Below are positions 44,098-55,284 of a DNA stretch of 64,000 bases, in pieces. The notes under the pieces were generated by a model. It made no database searches, was not told where the DNA came from, and worked only from the letters and a program-made list of their open reading frames with translations. The stretch comes from Clavaria fumosa. Lineage: Eukaryota > Basidiomycota > Agaricomycetes > Agaricales > Clavariaceae. The first letter of the stretch is position 1, and each line of letters starts with the position of its first letter. The position numbers were made by a program, and so were the translations under genes. The stretch covers positions 3,410,001-3,474,000 of the forward strand of contig OX637798.1 of assembly GCA_951802425.1 (NCBI GenBank), in the 5' to 3' direction.

Positions 44098-47000
44098 ATG
44101 GCCAGAGCTGCACTCCGAGAAATCCAAAGACAAGCCAGGATGTTAGAAAGGGAGTTGGAGACATACCCAGACAGAGGGCGTCATCCAAGGACAGTTCTGG
44201 GTGGAGGAGAACTTGCAGCACAATATGCTGTGCTACCACCCCACCCAGGTCCACCAATCCTTCGACATTCAGCTCCTGTCCTTCCACCTGCACTGCCACT
44301 TAGAGGGCCACCTCATCTGGATCTGCAACCTATTCATCAGCCACTCCCTTTGTCAAGAAGACCATTCAATAGGAATGACCTGGTGCAGAGATCTGACCTT
44401 GGCCCTATGAACATTCCCTGTCCATCATGTGGAGCCTTGCACTGGAGATCAGAGAAACTGGTAAATTCATCCAACCAGTTCCCTAAGTTTGGGATGTGCT
44501 GTTACAGTGGCAAAATCTCCATACCCCCCCTGCAGCCTCTACCTCCTGAATTGCATCAGCTTTATCATGGCCAAGATAACATTTCCAAGGCCTTCAGAAA
44601 GAATCTCAGGAGGTACAATAATGCTCTGGCCATGACTTCTGTTGGTCAGAGTCCTGGAATTAGGCTTGGGGTGGATAATTCCCTCAATGATGGTCATGGT
44701 CCCAAGGTTTACAAGGTCAAAGGTGCTCTGCACCACATCTCTGGGTCTCTTATTCCCAATCCTGGAGTTGCACCTGCATTTGCCCAACTCTACATCTATG
44801 ATCCTATGGAAGCTCTAGACCATCGCATGGCATCCAAATACAATACTGGGTTGGACAGGGATACAATGCAGATGTTGCAGAATGTTCTGTACAGGACCCA
44901 TCCATCTGTGGCAATCTTCAAGCAAGCATATCAGCAGCTGAGGAATATCACAGCACAGCAGAACTTCCAAATTGGCCTTAGATTTGATAGGACCTGTGAC
45001 AGGAGGAGATACAACCTTCCTACCTCTGGATGTAATGAGATTGCTGTCATCATTCCTGGTGATGGTGATCAGGAGTTGCAGCCAAGGGATATTGTTCTCT
45101 TCCTCAGAGGTGGTGGGCTCAGACAAATCAATGAGATGAACCCAATCTATCACTCATTGCATTTTGTGTTACTCTTCCCTACTGGCCAATTGGGATGGCA
45201 TCCTCTGTTGGAGTACGGCACCACAGGGAGGGCATCTAGGACTGCAGCTGCTGCACCTGATGAGAATGTATATGTGGACCTTGGAGAAGAGGTTCTTCAT
45301 GCTCCTGGACAGGAGCCTGGAAATGCTGCAACAGGTCATGCTATCACTAGCAGAAGGAGACCCAAGTATATGTCCCAGGCAGAATATTTTCGCTTTAGGC
45401 TCTTCCCCAGGGTGGATGAGTCAGATCATCTCTTCAGAGCAGGTAGTCTGTTCCAAGAATTTGTGGTTGACATGTGGGCTGCTACAGAGCAGTCAAGGCT
45501 GTACTGGATCTCCCACAACCAGAAGTCAATCAGGTCTGATGTTTACCAAGGCCTGGTGGATGCTGTTGCCAATGCTGATACTGACAGTGCTCAGTTGGGC
45601 CAATGTATCATCCTGCCTTCCTCTTTCTCTGGCAGCACTTGCAATATGATCCAGTACTGTCAGGATGCTCTGGCAATTAACAGGCATTTCCATGGTGCAG
45701 ATCTTTTCATCACATTCACTGTGGATCCCAATTCCCCTGAGGTAGTGGCTGCTCTCCTCCAAGGCCAGACACCTGCAGAGAGATTTGACTTGGTCTCCAG
45801 AGTCTTCCATGCCAGGGTTCAGGACTTCATTAATGACGTCACTAAGCAGAAAATTCTTGGAAAGGTGCAGGCCTATGTGTACACTATTGAGTTCCAGAAG
45901 CGCAATCTCCCCCATATTCACATGATCATCATACTCCACCATGACCACAAATTGCACACTCCAGAAGATGTAAATTCTATGCTCTCTGCAGAGTTCCCTG
46001 ACCCAGAGGAGGATCCTGAGCTGTATGCCTTGGTGAAAAAGTATATGGTGCATGGTCCCTGTGGTGCTCTCAACCCTAATGCCCCTTGCATGGAGAATGG
46101 CAGCTGTGCTAAGAATTTCCCAAAGCCTTTTAGGGATCAGACCACCATCTCTGATGATTCCTATGTTGCTTACCAACGTCGGGACAATGGAAGGCTGCAT
46201 GAAGTGAGGGGATGCCAGGTTGACAATCGCTGGGTAGTGCCACACTGTCCATTCCTTCTGCGCAAGTACAGGTGCCATTTCAATGTCGAATGTGTCATCA
46301 GCATCAAGTCCTTCAAGTACATTTTCAAGTACATCTACAAAGGACATGATCATGTCTCTATGCAATTTGGCACCTGTGATGATGAAGTCAGGCTCTACCT
46401 GGATGCCAGATGGGTGGGCACTCATGAGGCCTTCTGGAGGTTGATGATGTTTGACATGCATGGAGAGATTCCCAATGTTGTTAGGCTCTCCATCCACCTT
46501 CCTGGCCAGCAATGTGTCACTTGGAACTCAGACCAGCAGAGAGACATTCAGGAGGTCATTGCCAAGGCTGCAGACAAAGACACCACACTTACTGCATACT
46601 TCAAGGCCAATGCCACATATGAGGATGCCAAGAACCTTTTCTACCATGAGTTTCCTCAAAGGTTTACTTGGTTGGCCAGTAGGAAAATGTGGAAGCCCAG
46701 ATCTAGAGGCTTTGCAATTGGGAGAATGTACTATGTTCCACCATCTGCTGGAGAGCGCTTCTACCTCAGGACTTTGTTGACTGCAGTCAAGGTCAGACAG
46801 TCTCCTTGACACTGTAATTGGCTTCATAATGCTAATGAATTTGCTTGATAGGGTGCTACATCCTTTGAGGACCTCCTCACCTTCAATGGCACTGTCCATC
46901 CCACATTTAAGGCCTCTTGCATGGCTAGAGGGTTCTTGGAAGATGACAATGAGTGGATTCTCTGTTTGCAGGATGCCAGCACCATGCAGACTGGGAAACA

Positions 47001-48477
47001 GCTCAGGTCTCTCTTTGCCATCATCCTCAGAGACTGTCAGCCTGCTCAGCCTGAGCAGCTGTGGATGCAATTCAGGGAGTTCGTATGTGATGATCTGAAG
47101 CATACCCTTAGGAGACTTGGCAGGGATAACCCTACTGAAGAGGATGCCTTTGATTATGGTCTCCACCTCATTGACATTTTGCTGCACTCCAGCAACAAGT
47201 CTCTCTCAGACTATCCTCCCATGCCCCTCCCCCACATGGACTGGCAGCACTTGGTGGGCAATAGGCTCATTGCAGAGCAGTGTGACTATGATGTGGTCCA
47301 GGAGCAGAGCATGGCAGACCAGCAGATTCCCATGCTCAATGAGGAGCAAAGGCATGCATTTGATCAGATCATGGATGCAGTCACCTCCAAGTCTGGACAT
47401 TGCTTCTTTCTTAATGGCCCTGGTGGAACTGGAAAAACTTTCATTTACAACACACTCTGTCATGCATTGAGAGCCCAGGGGAAGATTGTGATTTGTGTGG
47501 CCTCCTCTGGAATTGCTGCTTTGCTTCTAAAGGGTGGAAGGACTTCCCATTCCAGGTTCAAGATTCCACTTCAGGTTCATGAATCCTCTACCTGTGCAAT
47601 CAAGAGGAATAGTATGGAGGCAGAGCTCTTCCAGGCAGCTCACTTAATCATCTGGGATGAGGTGCCCATGCAACATTGTCACATCCCAGAGGCAGTCAAC
47701 AACACTCTGAAGGACATTAGGGCCTGTGACAGGTTATTTGGAGGTCTCACTGTGGTCTTTGGTGGTGATTTCCAGCAGACTCTGCCAGTCATTGTCAGAG
47801 GTTCCAGGCCTCAAATTGTGAGTGCTTGCATTCAAAGGTCTACCTTCTGGAGGCAGCTCTCCATCATCACCCTCAAGAGGAACATGAGGCTGGGCTTGGA
47901 TGCTGCTGAGCAAGACTTTGCTCAGTGGCAATTGGATGTAGGACATGGGAAACACACAGATACAGATGATAATGTCACCCTCCCTGACTCCCTCCACTGT
48001 GCAGAGAACAGCCTGCAGTCCTTGGTGCACTCCACATACCCTGAAATTGATCAGCTCCCCCACCCTCCTGATAACTACTTTTGTGAGAGGATGCTGCTCA
48101 CTGCCAGAAATGAGGATGTACACAGGATCAATGCTCATGTCCTGCAAAGCTTTCCTGGAGATGCACAAACATTTATCTGTGCAGACTCTACTGAATCAAG
48201 AGGTGATGAGCAGGACTCAATCCTATACCCTGTGGAGTACCTCAATGCCATCAATGCTTCTGGGCTTCCCTTAGCTGAATTGACTCTGAAGCTTGGCTGT
48301 CCTTTAATGATCTTGAGGAACCTCAATCCTGGCCAAGGGGTGTGCAATGGGACCAGAGGGATCTTGACCAAAATGACCAGGAGGGTGCTTGAGGTCAGAC
48401 TTTTGAGTGGGGACAATGCTGGGCAGTGCATCCTTATACCTTGCATTACTCTCTCTCCATCAGACCTCCAGCTGTAA
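44098..48477 (+). CDS. Helitron RepHel (rolling-circle replicase plus Pif1-like helicase), copy 1, truncated
   Basis: Exon 44098-46791 joins 46852-48477 in frame through a 60-bp intron with a GCTAATG branch site. The Rep part has the Helitron_like_N region (YMSQAEYFRFRLFPR), the two-His catalytic motif in LPHIHMII (coded near 45911-45930) and the catalytic tyrosines in KYIFKYIYKG (about 46315-46345). The helicase part has Walker A GPGGTGKT (47416-47439), the WDEVPM box and GGDFQQTLPV. Coding stops at 48475-48477. Copy 2 continues for 88 codons that include Pif1 motifs (INKSQGQS and YVAVSR), so this helicase is probably inactive. The sequence at the break is CAGCT followed by GTAAGT, a strong splice-donor word. 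The first ATG is used here; an upstream exon is possible. Confidence 0.88.
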
Positions 48478-48480
48478 GTG

Positions 48481-48545
48481 TTACAAGGGTGATGAGGGTG
48501 ATGAGGGTGATGAGGGTTATGAAGGTTATGAGTGATGAGGGTTAT
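48481..48545 (+). repeat. Short tandem GGGTGATGA repeat
   Basis: About six degenerate 9-bp units (GGGTGATGA / GGGTTATGA) directly downstream of the truncated helicase. Absent from copy 2. Confidence 0.75.
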
Positions 48546-48692
48546 TGGTTTGTGTTCTGGCATGTCTTGGTAGTATAATACTTGAGACTACAAACTTAAA
48601 TACTAAAATATTTATATCTCAACAACCACTGGGCCAATCTTCACCAAATTTTCAGGGTATCTCAACACCACTTAACTAACATTTCTTTTCCT

Positions 48693-48722
48693 CCTTGCAG
48701 TGTCTGCAAGGGTTTTTGCTAG
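48693..48722 (+). terminator. Helitron 3' terminal hairpin and CTAG end, copy 1
   Basis: Stem CCTTGCAG, loop TGT, stem CTGCAAGG (perfect 8 bp), then GTTTTTG and CTAG. In Helitrons this hairpin signals the end of rolling-circle transfer. The identical structure ends copy 2 at 63539-63568. Confidence 0.9.
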
Positions 48723-48799
48723 TCTCTTTATTAAACGAGGACGGTCCGGCGGCTATGCTTATTTGTAATTTTTGACTCAGCAGCCATTTGAAACTCAGG

Positions 48800-49500
48800 T
48801 TCTCCCTCACTTCACTACATGGATCCCCTTCAAAGTGGGTCTGTGGGTTAGGTCCCCATGTCATTAGGGTCCATAAATTTTTCTAGGATTTTACCAGTTT
48901 TTCCAGAGGCTGGGGAACCCCATCGCATTCTTGGGGGTTTTAAACTCAGCTAAGGGGACCATTTGACTTTTCCAAACCCCTCCACCACCCATGCATGGAA
49001 ATGGATGAAATTGGATAGGTACATGGGCCCCTATCAGGAGACCCTCCCTGAATATTTTCAGGATTTTATCAGTTGAACTGCAGGGATGGGAACCAATCCG
49101 CGTCGGGCTAATTTCAAACTCCGACGTTCCAAAACGTCGCATGCATCACCCACCTCCCACTTTTAAATCCAGTATAACTGACTCAATCTACTACATGGAT
49201 TCTCTTGGAGCTTGGTCTGCAGGTAGGTCCATATCTAATGAGGCTCAGTAAATATTTTCAGGTTTGGACCTATTTTTGCAAAGGCAGGGGAGCCCATTCG
49301 CTTTTTGGGGGCATTTCAAACTCAGCTCCCTGCCCAAAAAGTTCAATGTTTAGATCTACACAGAGCATGAAGCCATTCAAGGTCCAAGTGGCAAAGTCAT
49401 AGGCCCTTATAAGATCTATCCCCTGTAATATTTCCATGATTTTACATGTTTTAATTGAGCTGTGAGGGTGAAAATGAGGCAAAAAATCCGTATTTTTCCG
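48800..49500 (+). repeat. Iterated Helitron 5' subterminal repeats, copy 2
   Basis: Same four-unit organisation as at 40090-40800, differing by scattered substitutions (for example CAGAACCC versus CACCACCC near 48985). Confidence 0.7.
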
Positions 49501-49689
49501 GGTCATGTGACATGGTTGTTTGGGGCGGCAAGGACGCGGCTTGCGGTTGCCACTCCTATTCCCCTCCTCTTCGTCTCCCCCACCTACCTCCCTCACTCCA
49601 CCTCGCTCACCCTTCACCACTCAGCCCTCCCCTCCCTCCCAAACTTTCTAATAACCCTCTGTGGGTTGTGACTAAGGTAAATGTAGCAT

Positions 49690-51910
49690 TGTTTTATTAC
49701 TTTTGGGGTTTTTTTTAATTAAGCCCCTTTTTTCTTCCAGGAGACGGCGACGGCGATGGCGAGGGCGGCATAACCAACCACGACGAGGGGAAGGCGACAG
49801 AAGAAGGGGGGGAAGGGGGTGACAGCGACGATGTCGAGGGACAGGTACGTCCACTCCATTTTTTTTTGGGGGTTATTTTTTGGGTTTTTAATTTTCGGAC
49901 AGCGACGCGACGACGGCGAGAGCAGCCGCCCCCGTCGCCATACCCTCTCTCTCTCTCCTCTTCATCCTCTCTCCCCCTCTCCCCCTCTCTCCCTCTCTCT
50001 CCCCCCTCTCTCCCTTCCCCCAGGCGACGACGGCGACAGGGGCGGCGACAGCGACGGGGGCGATGACGGGGACGGTGGCGACGGAGGCGATAAGTGTGGT
50101 GGCGGCGGCGGCACCCTCGGCCTCTCCCCTCTCTCTCCCTCTCCCCTGGCCTAGGTGCGTCCTCCCCACCTTTGTCATTTTCAATTTTCAAAATTTCCCC
50201 CTGCTTTTAGGTTTACAACGACGGCGGTGGGGACGGCGGCAGCGGCTCCCTCTCCCTCCCCCGAGCGACGATGAGAGTGACGGCGACAGTGGTGGGGACG
50301 GCGGACAGGTACGTCCGCTGCGTTTTTTTTGGGGGGGTTTTTCATTTTTCAACAGCAATGCCACGACGGCGATGGCCGCCGCCGCCATGGATGGCGACAG
50401 GCGGCGACTACGACGACGGCTGGTACGTTCCGCCCTCCCTCTCTCCCTCCCTCCTGTCTCTCTTCTCCCTCCTCCCCAGCGACGACAATGGGAGCGACGA
50501 GGGGGGCGACGACGGAGGCGAGAGGTGTGGCGGCCGCGGCGGCACCCTCGCCCTCTCTCCCCTCTTTCCCCCTCCCCACTCCCTTCTCTCCCTCTCGACA
50601 GCGGCAAGAACGGCGGCGGCGGCGGCGACATGAGCGACGACGATGCAAGGTGTGGCGGCGGCGGCGGCGCCTGAGCCCTCTCCCCTCTTCCTCCCTCTCC
50701 CCCAGCTAGGTACGGCTCTCCCCACTCTCCTCTCTCCCTGCCCTCTCCCCTCTTTCTCCCTCTCCCCAAGCCTAGGTGCGTCCTCCCTTTCTCCTTCTCT
50801 CTCCTCTCTCAGCTCACCTCCCTGCCCCCAAGCGATGATGGCCAGGGCAACAGCGGCAGCGGCAGGCGAAAATGCTTCCGCTGGGCCTAGGTGCGTTCCC
50901 CTCCCTCTCCTCCCTCTCCTCTCCTCCCTCTCCTCTCCTTCCTCTCCTCCCTCTCCTCTCCTCCCTCTCCCTCTCCCTCTCTCCTTTCTTCTCTCCTCCC
51001 TTCCCCCAGGGAACGACGGCGACGACAGCAGCGACGGAGGCGGCAGCAATGGCGACAGCGACAGAGGCGAGGGTGGCAGTGGCAGCGGCAGTGGCGGCGG
51101 CGGCGACAGAGCCATGGGCGGCTCTCTCTCCCTCTTCTCCCTCTCTCCTCTCTCTCCTCTCCTCCCTTCCCCCAGATAATGGTGGCCAACGCCGCCGCTG
51201 GCCCAAAGGTGCGTCCACCCTCTCTCTTTTCTCTTCTCCTTTCATCTCAGCCCCAGCAACAATGGTGGTAACGACGGCGGCGGGAGCAGTGGCAGTGGCG
51301 GCAATGCTGCTGCTGCCCCTCCCTCCCCCCAGCGACGATGGCGGCGGCGACGGCGGCTCTCCCCCCTCCCCTCTCTCCCTCCCTCCCTCTCGCTCTCTTT
51401 TCTCTCCCTGCACCCCCTGTCCCCTCTCTCCCCTCTCTCCCCACCCTCTCCTCTCTCTCCCTCCCTCTCCTCCCTCCCTCTCCCTGCAGCTGCGGCGGCG
51501 CGACAACGGCGACGGCAAGGATAACGATGGCGAGGACAACGACGGCAACGACGGGGGCAGCGGTAGCGGCGGCAACGGGCTGCCAGGTACGTTCACTTCT
51601 GCTACCCCCCCCCCTTTTTTCCCTGGTTCTTTTCTCCTCTCTCTCACCCCCTTCTCTCTCTTTCTTCCCCTCTCCCCCTTCCCTCTCTTTCTCCCCCTCT
51701 CTCCCCTCTCTTCCCTGCCCCCAAGTGATGACAGCGACAATGACAGCAGTGGCGGCGTCCCCTGCCCCCAGGTGCGTTACCTCCCTGCCCCTCTCTCCCT
51801 CTTCCCTCTCTCCCTCTTCCCTCTCCTCTCTCCCTCTCCCTGCAGCAGTGGTGGCGTGATAACGGCGAGGGCAAGGACAACGACGGCGAGGCAGCGGCAC
51901 TGTCACTCCC
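49690..51910 (+). repeat. Pyrimidine-rich exon-like modules, copy 2
   Basis: Counterpart of 40980-43100. The first module is bounded by TTCTTCCAG at about 49740 and CAG-GTACGT at about 49842, and encodes a 33-residue Asp/Gly/Glu-rich peptide on the plus strand. The next starts after a GGACAG acceptor near 49903. An additional intron-like unit (CAG-GTACGT to CAACAG, about 50306-50354) is absent from copy 1. Confidence 0.55.
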
Positions 51911-52570
51911 CCCTCTCTCTTTAGATACACATGTAAATAGTTAAATTAAAATAAAATAAATTTAACCCCTTTCTTTTGTGGGGGAGCAGGTGACACAGGA
52001 GGAGAAGAGGTGAGGGGCAGTGTGAACCGCTCTTTCTTCTTTACCACCACCATCTCCTGTGGTCCCTACCCTCCCCACCCCACTCAGCTTTCCTGTCCTC
52101 CTCTAACTTTGTGCCTGCCGTGTCTGCCCCTCCCTGGCTGGGGTGCCGTGCCTGCCCCTCTCTGGCTGGGGTGTTCTATTTCTCTGCTCTGGTGCTTTCT
52201 CAGACTGAGTGTGGATTTCAGTGAACAAGCCTATTGAGTGTGAAGCCTGCCTGCACAGCCTTAGTTTGCTGCTGCCAAACCCTGTTCCTTTGGAGCAGAC
52301 TGGGCCTCTTACACTCTGCAGGTGTCACAGTGCTTAAGTTTTGCCTCAGCTTGAGGTTCATTCCTCACTGTTGGCTTTGACTACCTTCTCACAGTCACTT
52401 CCACCTGCCTTGCAGAAAAGGGGTGACACGAGAGGTCAATAAGCATATAACTGACACTGCCTAGCGGTGATTTCCCAAAGACACACTCAGGAGGGGATTG
52501 CAGAGAGTGTCTGGATTCCTGGCTTCCTGGCTTGCTGGTAGAGAGTGGCCAAAGAGGACTGGACCACTGG

Positions 52571-52670
52571 GTGAAAGAAGAAGACTGAGAAGTGAAAGAA
52601 GAAGACTGAGAAGTGAAAGAAGAAGACTGAGAAGTGAAAGAAGAAGACTGAGAAGTGAAAGAAGAAGAAA
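52571..52670 (+). repeat. 21-bp tandem repeat
   Basis: Four units of GTGAAAGAAGAAGACTGAGAA plus a partial fifth. Copy 1 has one unit at the corresponding place (43749-43770). Confidence 0.9.
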
Positions 52671-54982
52671 GAGTAGAGCAGCCTAAGAGGACAGGACTGC
52701 TGGTGAAAGAGGAAGACTCAGTCTGTGTGCACATGAGGTGCCACTTTCAACAATCTTGATCACTTTTGTGTGCAAATTGTTGGTCTCTGATTCAGAGGTG
52801 TGTTCTACTTGAGATGCTGCCATTGCACCTATATTAAACTTGAGTCTGTGCTTTTTCAGACTCTTCTGAAATCTGCCTGCATTTTTTTTGGGTATCTGTC
52901 TTTGTATTTTTCCTCCTTTGTCAAAAAATGTAAGTGTCACTTTGATCTAAACTTCTTGCCAAGTCTTGACTATCTTTGGCAGGTCTGTAACTCCTCCTAA
53001 TACACCTGAAATGGCCAGAGCTGCACTCCGAAAAATCCAAAGACAAGCCAGGATGTTAGAAAGGGAGTTGGAGACATACCCAGACAGAGGGCGTCATCCA
53101 AGGACAGTTCTGGGTGGAGGAGAACTTGCAGCACAATATGCTGTGCTACCACCCCACCCAGGTCCACCAATCCTTCGACATTCAGCTCCTGTCCTTCCAC
53201 CTGCACTGCCACTTAGAGGGCCACCTCATCTGGATCTGCAACCTATTCATCAGCCACTCCCTTTGTCAAGAAGACCATTCAATAGGAATGACCTGGTGCA
53301 GAGATCTGACCTTGGCCCTATGAACATTCCCTGTCCATCATGTGGAGCCTTGCACTGGAGATCAGAGAAACTGGTAAATTCATCCAACCAGTTCCCTAAG
53401 TTTGGGATGTGCTGTTACAGTGGCAAAATCTCCATACCCCCCCTGCAGCCTCTACCTCCTGAATTGCATCAGCTTTATCATGGCCAAGATAACATTTCCA
53501 AGGCCTTCAGAAAGAATCTCAGGAGGTACAATAATGCTCTGGCCATGACTTCTGTTGGTCAGAGTCCTGGAATTAGGCTTGGGGTGGATAATTCCCTCAA
53601 TGATGGTCATGGTCCCAAGGTTTACAAGGTCAAAGGTGCTCTGCACCACATCTCTGGGTCTCTTATTCCCAATCCTGGAGTTGCACCTGCATTTGCCCAA
53701 CTCTATATCTATGATCCTATGGAAGCTCTAGACCATCGCATGGCATCCAAATACAATACTGGGTTGGACAGGGATACAATGCAGATGTTGCAGAATGTTC
53801 TGTACAGGACCCATCCATCTGTGGCAATCTTCAAGCAAGCATATGAGCAGCTGAGGAATATCACTGCAGAGCAGAACTTCCAGATTGGCCTTAGATTTGA
53901 TAGGACCTGTGACAGGAGGAGATACAACCTTCCCACCTCTGGATGTAATGAGATTGCTGTCATCATTCCTGGTGATGGTGATCAGGAGTTGCAGCCAAGG
54001 GATATTGTTCTCTTCCTCAAAGGTGGTGAGCTCAGACAAATCAATGAGATGAACCCAATCTATCACTCATTGCACTTTGTGCTACTCTTCCCTGCTGGCC
54101 AATTGGGATGGCATCCTCTGTTGGAGTATGGCACCACAGAGAGGGCATCTAGGACTGCCACTGCTGCACTTGATGACAATGTGGATGTGGACCCTGGAGA
54201 AGAGGTTCTTCATGCTCCTGGACAGGAGCCTGGAAATGTTGCAACAGGTCATGCAATCACTAGCAGAAGGAGACCCAAGTATATGTCACAGGCAGAATAT
54301 TTTCGCTTTAGGCTCTTCCCCAGGGTGGATGAGTCTGATCATCTCTTCAGAGCAGGTAGTCTGTTCCAAGAATTTGTGGTTGATATGTGGGCTGCTACAG
54401 AGCAGTCAAGGCTGTACTGGATCTCCCACAACCAGAGGTCAATCAGGTCTGATGTTTACCAAGGCCTGGTGGATGCTGTTGCCAATGCTGATACTGACAG
54501 TGCTCAGTTGGGCCAACGTATCATCCTGCCTTCCTCTTTCTCTGGCAGCACTCGCAATATGATCCAGTACTGTCAGGATGCTCTGGCAATTAACAGGCAT
54601 TTTCATGGTGCTGATCTCTTCATCACATTCACTGTGGATCCCAATTCCCCTGAGGTAGTGGCTGCTCTCCTCCAAGGCCAGACACCTGCAGAGAGATTTG
54701 ATTTGGTCTCCCAAGTCTTCCATGCCAGGGTCCAGGATTTCATTAATGACATCACTAAGCAGAAAATTCTTGGTGAGGTGCAGGCCTATGTGTACACCAT
54801 TGAGTTCCAGAAGCGCAATCTCCCCCATATTCACATGATCATCATACTCCACCATGACCACAAATTGCACACTCCAGAAGATGTAAATTCTATGCTCTCT
54901 GCAGAGTTCCCTGACCCAGAGGAGGATCCTGAGCTGTATGCCTTGGTGAAAAAGTATATGGTGCATGGTCCCTGTGGTGCTC

Positions 54983-55273
54983 TATCAGACTGGGTCTCAC
55001 ACAACTTAAGCATAAGGTCATGACGACAATACTAAGATAAGGGGAAAAGAGTACAAAAATGGAAAAGCGAAAGTACTTATAGCGAACGCTTCGGCACTTG
55101 CCGGCGTTCCCACGCTCGGACCCTCGGATCACGTGATGCGCCCAGGCCCCAGGTCATGTGATCTTACATGATTACATAATCCGACCCAGCCACAGGTCAT
55201 GTGACCTTCCAACAACCCTCCCCAGTTTCTCCACAACTGCACTTTGGGATGGCTTACATAAGCGATCCTAACA
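54983..55273 (-). repeat. gypsy 3' LTR
   Basis: 291 bp. In sense orientation it begins TGTTAGGATC and ends GTCTGATA. It contains a TATAAGT box followed about 40 bp later by ATCTTAGTATT, the inferred transcript start. Confidence 0.93.
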
Positions 55274-55284
55274 TCACCCCCCTC

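Larger units (their letters stand above)
40012..48722 (+). mobile_element. Helitron copy 1 (8.7 kb, helicase C terminus missing)
   Basis: The left end TCTCTTTATTAAACG at 40012 is identical to the start of copy 2. The right end has a perfect hairpin (48693-48711) followed by GTTTTTGCTAG ending at 48722, the canonical Helitron 3' structure (hairpin plus CTRR). There is no target duplication, as expected. Content: iterated 5' subterminal repeats (40090-40800), a pyrimidine-rich exon-like region (40980-43100), a leader, and a RepHel gene (44098-48477). Compared with copy 2 it lacks the last 88 helicase codons and has small indels. Confidence 0.9.

Noticed and set aside
48481..48545. Telomere-like repeat (GGGTTA appears)
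   Set aside because: The unit is a 9-bp GGGTGATGA variant, only about six copies, internal to a Helitron.
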